Shown piece by piece: positions 1 through 6,748 of a stretch of DNA of 8,677 nt; within the stretch, counting starts at the first letter, position 1, and the number at the start of each line of letters is the position of its first letter. The translations under genes and the position numbers were made by a program. The stretch lies in the NCBI GenBank assembly GCA_016282055.1, contig JAEEJT010000031.1, forward strand, positions 1-8,677, in the 5' to 3' direction. The stretch comes from Bacilli bacterium (lineage in GTDB: Bacteria > Bacillota_I > Bacilli_A > ML615J-28 > CAG-698). The notes under the pieces are model-generated. The model was not told where the DNA came from. It did no database searches and was given only the letters and a program-made list of their open reading frames with translations.

Positions 1-511
1 CATTATTTGATAACTTAAATGCTTCAATTATCTTATTAATAGTTTCATATAACTTACTACTACTTTCACTATCTTTAGATGAAGTAACACTAATTCCATC
101 AACTTTTACATTATTATCATCTAAAAATGATTGAATGTATTTTTTAATTTTCGTTGGTCTATTTGATCTCATAAATAAATCATATTTATTAGCAATAAGT
201 AAAATCTTATTGTTTGGAAATATTTTATTTATATCATAAATAAAACTACCTTCAAGATCAAAACTATCAACAATATAACAAATAAGCATATCAGATGTAA
301 TATTTGTCTTAACAATATCTAAAAACTCATTATCACTAATACAAGTTTTTATAATATTATTATAATGTTTTAAGTTAAAACATCTTTTACAAAGTATTTC
401 TTTACCTTCTTCTAATCTTTTGTTATATACTTCTTCATCAATAAATCCACTTAAAGCTTCATCTTTAAATTGAATCAAAGCACCACAACCAGAACAAATC
501 TTATTATTCAT
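1..511 (-). CDS. yqeH: Ribosome-assembly GTPase YqeH, N-terminal part (cut by the left window edge)
   Basis: Reading the minus strand from ATG at 511-509 gives 170 open codons running off the left edge. The N-terminus has a treble-clef zinc site, CxxC at residues 6-9 and CxRC at 41-44, as in Bacillus YqeH. A GTPase domain follows in circularly permuted order: the G4 motif NKYD (108-111) comes first, preceded by the hydrophobic strand ILLIA, then a G5-like VTSSKD (142-147). In this family the P-loop (G1) and G3 follow later, which here is outside the window. YqeH is known to act in the cytoplasm in small (30S) subunit maturation. The start overlaps the end of yqeG by 8 bases, so the two are probably translationally coupled and share the yqeG promoter. 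In Bacillus the following genes are aroE, yqeI and nadD; whether that holds here cannot be seen. Identification is firm, because the zinc-finger plus early NKxD order is diagnostic. Confidence 0.93.
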   Translation of the reverse strand, partial: MNNKICSGCGALIQFKDEALSGFIDEEVYNKRLEEGKEILCKRCFNLKHYNNIIKTCISDNEFLDIVKTNITSDMLICYIVDSFDLEGSFIYDINKIFPNNKILLIANKYDLFMRSNRPTKIKKYIQSFLDDNNVKVDGISVTSSKDSESSSKLYETINKIIEAFKLSNN

Positions 512-1058
512 TAATACCTCTTAAATTACAAATTTCTTTATATACATTATAATCAATTCTTTTAAGTTTTTTAATTAAAAACTTTTCAATAAATCTATTA
601 AATCTTGTATACCATCTTTCTTCATTCAAATGAATTGGTTTAACAAGAATTGATTTAATACCAAATCTTGTTGCTCCATAAATATCTGTTACAATTTGAT
701 CACCAATAGCAAGATAATTACTACTATCAAAATCACCAAATTTTTTAAATACTTTATTATATCCTTTTTTAAATGGTTTTCTAGCATTACAAATGTAATC
801 AATACCAAGACTATTACTAATCATACTAATTCTATTAGAATGATTATTAGATAAAACTATTGGAGTAAATCCAATATTTTTAATATTATTAAATAATTCT
901 TTTATTTTATCATCTGGATTAAATATACTATAAGGTACGATAGTATTATCAACATCAAATATAATATATTTAATATTCATATCATAATATTTTTTATAAT
1001 CTATGTCAAAAATAGTTTCCTTAATTTCATAAGGAATGTATTTACAATTACTCATCAT
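504..1058 (-). CDS. yqeG: YqeG family HAD IIIA-type phosphatase
   Basis: A 184-residue cytosolic HAD-superfamily hydrolase, slightly longer than the Bacillus protein. Motif I is FDVDNT (34-39), with D35 the expected nucleophile and D37 the acid/base. Motif II is the serine in LSNN (69-72). The lysine is K94 in the ARKP stretch. Motif III is GDQIVTDI (119-126), with D120 and D125 for Mg2+. The layout matches YqeG, whose relatives include the yeast and plant phosphatidylglycerophosphate phosphatases (Gep4/PGPP type). That activity is therefore a reasonable guess but unproven here. Two adjacent ATGs (1058 and 1055) are possible starts. The Shine-Dalgarno AAAGGTG at 1063-1069 is 4 bases from the first and 7 from the second, so the protein may start MS rather than MMS. 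The end overlaps yqeH by 8 bases, and the stop is a tandem TAA TAA. Confidence 0.92.
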   Translation of the reverse strand: MMSNCKYIPYEIKETIFDIDYKKYYDMNIKYIIFDVDNTIVPYSIFNPDDKIKELFNNIKNIGFTPIVLSNNHSNRISMISNSLGIDYICNARKPFKKGYNKVFKKFGDFDSSNYLAIGDQIVTDIYGATRFGIKSILVKPIHLNEERWYTRFNRFIEKFLIKKLKRIDYNVYKEICNLRGINE

Positions 1059-1062
1059 TATT

Positions 1063-1069
1063 CACCTTT
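1063..1069 (-). promoter_or_regulatory. Ribosome binding site of yqeG
   Basis: Minus-strand AAAGGTG lies just before the two adjacent ATG codons of yqeG and is complementary to the 16S 3' end (AAGGAGGTGA type). It does not clearly discriminate between the two starts. It lies almost at the predicted transcription start. Confidence 0.7.
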
Positions 1070-1075
1070 ATATTT

Positions 1076-1104
1076 ATTATACATTAAAAGACATAAATTG
1101 TCTA
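1076..1104 (-). promoter_or_regulatory. Sigma-A-type promoter of yqeG-yqeH
   Basis: On the minus strand a -35 box TAGACA (1104-1099) is separated by exactly 17 bases from a perfect -10 box TATAAT (1081-1076). This is the best promoter in the window by consensus. The predicted start is near 1069, leaving a leader of only about 10-12 bases before the yqeG ATG. It sits just beyond the trkH terminator, so yqeG-yqeH is an independent transcription unit. Confidence 0.75.
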
Positions 1105-1107
1105 TCA

Positions 1108-1138
1108 TAAAATAATAGGTCTAGAAAAACTAGACCTA
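1108..1138 (-). terminator. Intrinsic terminator of the mutS2-trx-trkA-trkH transcript
   Basis: A perfect 9-bp inverted repeat, TAGGTCTAG (1116-1124) and CTAGACCTA (1130-1138), encloses a 5-base loop. On the minus strand it is followed by the T-rich tail TTATTTTA. The stem begins with the TAG stop codon of trkH, so the hairpin forms directly at the gene end. The tail is interrupted by one A, so efficiency may be moderate. It separates the trk operon from the yqeG promoter. Confidence 0.75.
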
Positions 1139-2602
1139 AATTCTTTTACTCCATATTTTTTTACTAAATATAATTAAAAATGGGAATATTTCTAATCTAC
1201 CAGCAATCATTTCAATTGATAATAAAAACTTAGAAAGGTTTGAAAACATTCCATAAGTTCCACTTGGACCAACCAAACTTAATCCAGGACCAACATTACT
1301 AATACAAGCAATACTTGCTGTAATGTTTGTTTGCATATCAAGTCCATCAAATGAAATCAAGAAAGCAACAATTATAAAGATTAATAAATAAAACACAAAG
1401 AAACTTCTTACAGAAGATATTACACTTTCATCAATTGGTTTACCATTAATCTTAACACTTTCAATATTTCTTGGGTTTGATAATAAATTCATATCACGAT
1501 TTGATGATTTACATAATATGATTAATCTAATTACTTTTATTCCACCAGCAGTTGAACCAGCACATGAACCAATTAACATTAAAACAACTAAAATTAGTTT
1601 AGATAAATCAGGCCACATATTATAATCAACTGTACTATAACCAGTTGTTGAAATAATTGATGAAACTTGGAAAAATGATAATCTAATAGTTTCTTCAACG
1701 TTTTTATATATTGAATATATATTAAAACATACAAGTCCAACACATATAACAACAATAATAATATACCATTTTAATTCTTCATTCTTAAATACTTCTTTAA
1801 AATTACCTAAAAGTAATAAGTAAAATAAAGAGAAATTAACACCAAATATAATCATAAATGTTGCTATAACATATTGACTATAACTAGAAAATGCTCCAAC
1901 ACTTAATGTAGATGAACTAAATCCACCAGTTCCAGCTGTACCTAAAGTATGAATAATACTATTAAATAAATCCATGTCTTTATCTGGACCTAAGAATAAA
2001 AACAAAAATTCTAGTATAGTTAATATAATATATATTAAATAAAGAATTCTTGATGAAACTTTTGTTTTACTTACAAGTTTACCTACTTGCGGCCCAGTTG
2101 ATTCAGCTCTTAATAAATGCATACTAGAACCGAAATCAGAATTAGGAATAATAGCAAGCATTAATACTAGTATTCCCATTCCACCTACCCAGTGACTAAA
2201 TGATCTTAAAAACAATATTGAATGACTTAATTCTTCTATTACAATCTTATATCCAGTAATTGTTGCTCCAGTAGTTGTAAATCCTGATGCCATTTCAAAA
2301 AATGCATCAAAGAAATTAGAAATTTCTTTAGATATCATTAATGGAAATGAACATATTAAACTCATTAATAACCAAGATGTTATAACAACAAACATACTAT
2401 CAACAGGCGATAAGTTATTACTTTTTGGTTTAACTAAGTTTAATAAAAATCCAATAATAAAACTACATAAACTAGGAATAACATAAGAAAGTATATTATT
2501 CCACTCTCTATATAATATAGCAACAACTAAAGGAAAGACTAAAAATAAAGAAATAAGCATTAAAATCTTTCCAATAAGTTTACTAACTGCTCTATAATTC
2601 AT
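1136..2602 (-). CDS. trkH: TrkH-type K+ transporter, membrane (pore) subunit
   Basis: A 488-residue polytopic inner-membrane protein of the Trk/Ktr/HKT superfamily that carries K+ inward with a TrkA-type cytoplasmic regulator. The four pore-loop repeats are visible: SGFTTTGA (106-113), GTAGTGGFS (221-229), ISTTGYS (317-323) and SNVGPGLS (435-442). Each places a glycine at the selectivity-filter position. SCAGSTAGGIK (346-356) and GRLEIFP (468-474) are further conserved TrkH signatures. The long N-terminal hydrophobic stretches, before the first pore loop, match TrkH rather than the shorter KtrB. ATG at 2602 is preceded by GGAG at 2612-2609, which overlaps the end of trkA, leaving only 3 bases between the genes. 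That spacing implies co-translation of the two partners. The gene ends in TAG inside the terminator stem. No filter residue is missing, so it should be functional. Confidence 0.95.
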   Translation of the reverse strand: MNYRAVSKLIGKILMLISLFLVFPLVVAILYREWNNILSYVIPSLCSFIIGFLLNLVKPKSNNLSPVDSMFVVITSWLLMSLICSFPLMISKEISNFFDAFFEMASGFTTTGATITGYKIVIEELSHSILFLRSFSHWVGGMGILVLMLAIIPNSDFGSSMHLLRAESTGPQVGKLVSKTKVSSRILYLIYIILTILEFLFLFLGPDKDMDLFNSIIHTLGTAGTGGFSSSTLSVGAFSSYSQYVIATFMIIFGVNFSLFYLLLLGNFKEVFKNEELKWYIIIVVICVGLVCFNIYSIYKNVEETIRLSFFQVSSIISTTGYSTVDYNMWPDLSKLILVVLMLIGSCAGSTAGGIKVIRLIILCKSSNRDMNLLSNPRNIESVKINGKPIDESVISSVRSFFVFYLLIFIIVAFLISFDGLDMQTNITASIACISNVGPGLSLVGPSGTYGMFSNLSKFLLSIEMIAGRLEIFPFLIIFSKKIWSKRI

Positions 2603-2605
2603 TTA

Positions 2606-3961
2606 TTACTCCAATATATCATCAAGGTCATCAAGACTTGAGTTTGTTGTAACAACAATAACATGATTACCTTCTTCAATAATAGAATTACCATTAGGAA
2701 TTATAACTTCATTCTTATTAATAATACCAGCAATTAAAACATTTTGTTTAATTGCAAGTTTTGATAAAGGTGTATTTAATACTTTACTATCATTTTTAGC
2801 AATAAACTCTAGAGCTTCAACTTTACCTTCAACAAGTTTATATAATGTAATAACATTACTACCACGAGTATTATTCATAGCTCTAATGTGACTAACTATT
2901 CTATTTGCAGAAATCTCTTTAGGAGTTACTGTTGGAATACTATCAATAACACCAATCATATTAGCAAAATATGGTCTATTAATCTTAGTAATAACTTTAG
3001 GAACATTTATTTTATTTGCAAACATTGAAATAATGATATTCTCTTCATCCATTCCAGTTAAACAAATAACAGCATCAGTATTATAAATACCTTCTTCTTC
3101 TAGTATTCTTGTATCTGTTCCATCACCATTAATAATAGTTGTCTTTGGTAATAATTCATTTAATTCACTACATCTTTCAGGATTAGATTCAATTATAGTA
3201 ACTTTATAATTATTCTTTTGTAATAATAAAGCTAAATATAAAGCAATACGAGATCCACCAATAATTAAAATACTTTTAATCTTATCAGCTAACAATCCAT
3301 TTTTATAAAAGAATGTACGAAGTGAATTTCTACTACTAGTTAAATAAATCTTATCTTTAGCCTTAAACTCATAAGATCCTTTAGGAATAAATACTTTACC
3401 CTCTCTACTTACAGCACAAACAAGTAATTTAGTTTGATATTTTAAAGATAGAGTTGAAATGTTTTGACCAACAAGTTTACTATCTTCACTAATATAAAAC
3501 TCAACAATATCAACATCTCCATTAGCAAAAGTCTCAACTTTATTAGCTTCAGGGAAGTTAATAATTCTCATTATTTCATTTGCTGTATCAAGATCAGGAT
3601 TAAATATTAAAGTAATACCTAATATTTCAGCCATTTCATTTAATTGGCTATAGTAGTTATAATCTCTAACACGAGCAATAGTGCTTTTAGCTCCTAATTT
3701 ATTAGCAAATAAACAACATAAAATATTAGTTTCATCACTACTACTACAAGCAACTACTAAATCCATTCTATCAATTTTACAATTCTCAAGAATTTCAATG
3801 TTAGATCCATTTCCACAAACACCAATAACATCATAAGAATTGCAAATATCTTCAATTATTTTTGGATCAGAATCAACAATTGTTACATTATGTCCTTCAA
3901 CAACAGTATGTTCAACAACTGTTTTACCTATTTTTCCGCATCCAACTATTAATATATTCAT
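2606..3961 (-). CDS. trkA: TrkA, cytoplasmic NAD(H)-binding regulator of the Trk K+ channel
   Basis: A 451-residue protein of full TrkA length with two tandem RCK units. RCK-N1 begins with the Rossmann motif GCGKIG (7-12), and acidic D30/D32 after the second strand suit NAD(H) binding. An RCK-C domain follows at about 150-215. RCK-N2 begins IIGGSRIA (233-240), and a second RCK-C lies at about 370-445. In the second Rossmann motif the third glycine is replaced by S237, so nucleotide binding may differ between the halves. The family forms a ring under TrkH and gates it in response to nucleotides; RCK-C domains of related Ktr/Trk proteins can also bind cyclic di-AMP, which cannot be judged here. 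The start has a strong Shine-Dalgarno, TAAGGTGAT (3973-3965). It ends in tandem TAA TAA just before trkH. The gap to the upstream thioredoxin gene is 32 bases, consistent with one operon. Confidence 0.95.
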   Translation of the reverse strand: MNILIVGCGKIGKTVVEHTVVEGHNVTIVDSDPKIIEDICNSYDVIGVCGNGSNIEILENCKIDRMDLVVACSSSDETNILCCLFANKLGAKSTIARVRDYNYYSQLNEMAEILGITLIFNPDLDTANEIMRIINFPEANKVETFANGDVDIVEFYISEDSKLVGQNISTLSLKYQTKLLVCAVSREGKVFIPKGSYEFKAKDKIYLTSSRNSLRTFFYKNGLLADKIKSILIIGGSRIALYLALLLQKNNYKVTIIESNPERCSELNELLPKTTIINGDGTDTRILEEEGIYNTDAVICLTGMDEENIIISMFANKINVPKVITKINRPYFANMIGVIDSIPTVTPKEISANRIVSHIRAMNNTRGSNVITLYKLVEGKVEALEFIAKNDSKVLNTPLSKLAIKQNVLIAGIINKNEVIIPNGNSIIEEGNHVIVVTTNSSLDDLDDILE

Positions 3962-3993
3962 AAAATCACCTTACTTATTCTATCATAATTTTA

Positions 3994-4314
3994 TTATAAA
4001 TCAAAATGATTTTTTAATAAAATATCTTCAAGCTCACTATAATCAACGTATCCAACTTGACGATAAACTATCGTTTTATCCTTAACAAAAAACATTGTAG
4101 GTACACTTGATACTCTAAACATATCACAAAGTCTATCCTCAATATCAATATTTACTTTATAAAAATCAATGTGAGAATAGTTTTTACTAATTTCATCAAT
4201 TACTTTAGATAACTCTTTACAAGGTAGGCACCAAGAAGCATAAAAATCAATGACAAAAGTTTTATTTTCTTCAATTAACTTTAAATACTCTTCATAATTT
4301 AAACTAGTTATCAT
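3994..4314 (-). CDS. Thioredoxin-like protein with a WCLPC active site
   Basis: A 106-residue protein of normal thioredoxin length with no signal peptide, hence a cytosolic thiol-disulfide oxidoreductase. The fold markers are present: VIDFYASW with buried D23, the redox pair C29 and C32 in WCLPCK (28-33), and the cis-proline P72 in SSVPT. Canonical thioredoxins have WCGPC, so Leu replaces Gly between the cysteines, which is expected to shift redox potential or partner choice. An extra cysteine, C63, lies outside the active site. The ATG overlaps the mutS2 TGA in an ATGA junction, with AAGGAT a few bases upstream, so translation is likely coupled to mutS2. Bacillus also has trxA some genes downstream of mutS2, so this may be the cell's main thioredoxin or a specialised paralogue; the gene symbol is left open. 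It ends in tandem TAA TAA. Confidence 0.9.
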   Translation of the reverse strand: MITSLNYEEYLKLIEENKTFVIDFYASWCLPCKELSKVIDEISKNYSHIDFYKVNIDIEDRLCDMFRVSSVPTMFFVKDKTIVYRQVGYVDYSELEDILLKNHFDL

Positions 4315-6641
4315 TTATCCTTAAAGGTTACAATAGTTGCACCCATGCCTCCTTCTTTCTCACCACCATAGCGATATTCTTTAACTAAATGTGATGATTT
4401 AAGTTTATCACGAACAAGCTCTCTAATAACTCCAGTCCCAAAACCATGAATAATAGATACACTTTGTAAACCAGAATAATATGCATTAGTTAAGTAATCA
4501 TCAATCATACTACTAGCATCTTCAAATCTTTGACCACGTAAATCTAAAAACATTGGAACAGTTTTTCTTGATTTAAATTCATGTCTTGATTTAACTAATA
4601 CTTTATTATCATTTACTTTAGTTCTTTCAAGATCATCAAGACTACAAACAACAGTTGTAATACCCATTTGAATAGTATATTTATTTTTGTTAATCTTAAT
4701 AATCTCTCCAGTTGTTCCATAAGATAAAACCTTAACAACATCTCCTACTTTTAATTCTTTATTATCAGTAGCTACTTCTTTAACTTCAAAAGTTTCATTA
4801 AGCATTTTTGCTTTATATTTTAATGATGCTATTTCATGTTGTTTAATATTTTTCTTATTAAAACTATCAAGTTCATAAATTAAATCATTAATTTCATTAA
4901 TCTTTTTATTTACTATTTCACTTGCTTTTTTATTAGCTTCTTTAATAATATTAACTTCATTCTTACGAATATTTTCATTAATTCTATCAGCTTCACTAAT
5001 TTTCTTATTTAAAATATATTCTTTATTACGAACTTCATTTAATTTAGTATTTAATTCATTAGTTTGATTAATTAAATTAGTAAGTTTAATATCAATATCA
5101 TTACTCTCTTCATTTAAATAATTACTAGCTTTATCAATAATAGTTTTATCTAAACCTAAAATCTTACAAATCTTTAAAGCATTACTATTACCAGGAATAC
5201 CTATTAATAGTTTATACGTTGGTTGAAGAGAATTAAGATCAAACTCTACACTAGCATTAACTACACGATTATCTTTATAAGCATACATTTTAAGTTCAGC
5301 GTAATGAGATGTAGTTAATATAATAGATCCTTTATTTAAGATATAATCAATAATGGAAATAGCAAGACTACTTCCTTCCATAGGATCTGTTCCACTTCCT
5401 AGTTCATCAAGTAAAACTAAACTATTATCATTACAATTATTGATAATATCTATTACATTTTTAATATGAGATGAGAAAGTAGATAGATTTTGACTAATAC
5501 TTTGATCATCACCAATATCACAAAAAATACTATCAAAAATATTAATATTACTTTCTTTGCTACAAGGAATAAGTAAACCAAACTTAACCATTAAAGAAAG
5601 TAAACCAATTGTTTTAAGTATAACAGTTTTACCACCTGTATTGGGTCCTGTTATAATAATACATTTATAATCTTTACCAATATAAATATCATTTTTAATT
5701 ATATTACTAACATTTAATAAAGGATGATAACAATTCTTTAAATCAACGATTCCTTTATTATTAATATTAGGTTTAATACCTTTTAATTTAATAGAAAGAT
5801 TTGCTTTACTAAAAGTTAAATCTAAATGTTTAATAATATCAAAATTAGATATTAACTCATCATAATAAGCACCAATCATAGCACTAAGATGCCTTAAAAT
5901 CTTTTCTATTTCATTTTTTTCTTCTTCTTTTAAACTATTAATCTTATTATTTATTTCACAAACACTACTAGGTTCTAAAAATACAGTTCCACCACTAATA
6001 GATTCATCATGAATAATACCTTTAATAGCATTCTTAAAATCACTTTTAACAGGAATAACATATCTATCATTTCTAATAGAAATAATACTATCACTTAACT
6101 TACTACTATTTCTTGATATAATCTCATTTAATTTTAACATTATATCTTTTTCAAGCCTTTTAATTGTTGTTCTTATATCAAATAATTCATTAGATGCTTT
6201 ATCTAAAACTTCACCAAATTCATTTATTGATGATTTAATCTTTAGATTTAAATTCTTATTATAAACAAGTTGATTAACATATGTTGAAAATAAAGTATTT
6301 TCAATTTCATTACTTAAAAGATTAGAATTAAATGTTATTAAGTTTTTAATTGTATCTAATAATTTGGAAACATTTAATATTTCTTCAATTGATAAAATTC
6401 CTTTTTTATAAGCTTTAGAAATAGAAAATAAAATATTACCTTTAAAGTAAATATTAAATCTACCCATTCTCATAATAATCTTATAAGCTTCATCTACTTC
6501 ATTAAGCATATTATAAATATACTCAATATCATTATCAAGTTCTAAACTATTTATATCTATTTTATTATCTAATACTATTATTTCATCATTAAGCATTGAA
6601 ATAATTTTATCAAATTCTAAACTTAAATAACATTTTTCCAT
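4311..6641 (-). CDS. mutS2: MutS2 ATPase with C-terminal Smr domain
   Basis: A 776-residue protein. The N-terminal part is the MutS core/lever region (about 1-300), including the conserved HDESISGGTVFLEP (211-224). The ABC-type ATPase has Walker A GPNTGGKT (332-339) and Walker B LVLLDELGSGTDP (408-420, D412/E413). A charged coiled coil follows at about 500-610, then a KOW-like segment (about 630-670). The C-terminal Smr domain has LDLRG (699-703) and HGFGTG (732-737). The mismatch-sensing N-terminal domain of MutS1 is absent. MutS2 is known as a suppressor of recombination and, in Bacillus, as a factor that splits collided ribosomes. An upstream in-frame GTG at 6650 lies inside the Shine-Dalgarno AAAAGGTG, so I take ATG at 6641. 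The TGA stop is followed at once by TAA and overlaps the thioredoxin ATG. It is the first gene of the likely four-gene operon. Confidence 0.95.
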   Translation of the reverse strand: MEKCYLSLEFDKIISMLNDEIIVLDNKIDINSLELDNDIEYIYNMLNEVDEAYKIIMRMGRFNIYFKGNILFSISKAYKKGILSIEEILNVSKLLDTIKNLITFNSNLLSNEIENTLFSTYVNQLVYNKNLNLKIKSSINEFGEVLDKASNELFDIRTTIKRLEKDIMLKLNEIISRNSSKLSDSIISIRNDRYVIPVKSDFKNAIKGIIHDESISGGTVFLEPSSVCEINNKINSLKEEEKNEIEKILRHLSAMIGAYYDELISNFDIIKHLDLTFSKANLSIKLKGIKPNINNKGIVDLKNCYHPLLNVSNIIKNDIYIGKDYKCIIITGPNTGGKTVILKTIGLLSLMVKFGLLIPCSKESNINIFDSIFCDIGDDQSISQNLSTFSSHIKNVIDIINNCNDNSLVLLDELGSGTDPMEGSSLAISIIDYILNKGSIILTTSHYAELKMYAYKDNRVVNASVEFDLNSLQPTYKLLIGIPGNSNALKICKILGLDKTIIDKASNYLNEESNDIDIKLTNLINQTNELNTKLNEVRNKEYILNKKISEADRINENIRKNEVNIIKEANKKASEIVNKKINEINDLIYELDSFNKKNIKQHEIASLKYKAKMLNETFEVKEVATDNKELKVGDVVKVLSYGTTGEIIKINKNKYTIQMGITTVVCSLDDLERTKVNDNKVLVKSRHEFKSRKTVPMFLDLRGQRFEDASSMIDDYLTNAYYSGLQSVSIIHGFGTGVIRELVRDKLKSSHLVKEYRYGGEKEGGMGATIVTFKDK

Positions 6642-6647
6642 AAATAA

Positions 6648-6655
6648 CACCTTTT
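6648..6655 (-). promoter_or_regulatory. Ribosome binding site that fixes the mutS2 start
   Basis: Minus-strand AAAAGGTG ends 6 bases before ATG at 6641-6639. The only upstream alternative, GTG at 6650-6648, is part of this Shine-Dalgarno itself and cannot use it. The shorter 776-residue protein is therefore preferred over the 779-residue one. Confidence 0.8.
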
Positions 6656-6660
6656 TATAT

Positions 6661-6688
6661 ATTATACAACTTTTTCATTAAAACTAAA
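6661..6688 (-). promoter_or_regulatory. Probable promoter of the mutS2-trx-trkA-trkH operon
   Basis: A perfect minus-strand -10 box TATAAT is at 6666-6661. The -35 is weak: TTTAGT at 6688-6683 with 16-base spacing matches only 3 of 6 consensus positions. The predicted start near 6654 gives a leader of about 13 bases with the Shine-Dalgarno at its very 5' end. The -35 side almost touches the -35 of the divergent rnhC promoter. Confidence 0.55.
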
Positions 6689-6690
6689 AC

Positions 6691-6719
6691 TTTAATTTTT
6701 AATCATTTTGTGATACAAT
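6691..6719 (+). promoter_or_regulatory. Extended -10 promoter of rnhC
   Basis: Plus-strand TGATACAAT (6711-6719) is an extended -10 element (TGn plus TACAAT). A weak -35, TTTAAT (6691-6696), lies 17 bases upstream of the TACAAT box. Transcription would start near 6726, giving a leader of about 23 bases that contains the AGGAG ribosome binding site. Confidence 0.6.
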
Positions 6720-6737
6720 AAAGATAGATGTAAAATT

Positions 6738-6743
6738 AGGAGA
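6738..6743 (+). promoter_or_regulatory. Ribosome binding site of rnhC
   Basis: AGGAGA ends 5 bases before ATG at 6749. It is the closest match to the AGGAGG consensus in the window and supports that start codon. Confidence 0.8.
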
Positions 6744-6748
6744 AAAAT

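Noticed and set aside
3962..3993. Cyclic di-AMP (ydaO-type) riboswitch in front of the K+ transport genes
   Set aside because: The gap before trkA is only 32 bases, far too short for that riboswitch, and no structured leader is visible.
3997..4016. Possible terminator between trx and trkA (AAATCA / TGATTT repeat)
   Set aside because: The stem is six base pairs with a single G-C pair and no good T-run on the minus strand, too weak to end transcription.
3993..4021. Internal promoter for trkA (perfect TATAAT overlapping the trx stop, minus strand)
   Set aside because: The best -35 at 17 bases is TTTATT, only 3 of 6 matches, and in such AT-rich DNA a chance TATAAT is expected. Kept as a possibility but not annotated.
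3840..4085. 81-codon plus-strand open frame
   Set aside because: It lies antisense to the well-supported trkA and thioredoxin genes, crosses their junction, and has no recognisable domain or clear ribosome binding site.
6642..6650. Upstream GTG start for mutS2 adding three residues
   Set aside because: The GTG is part of the AAAAGGTG Shine-Dalgarno; the ATG at 6641 has correct spacing.
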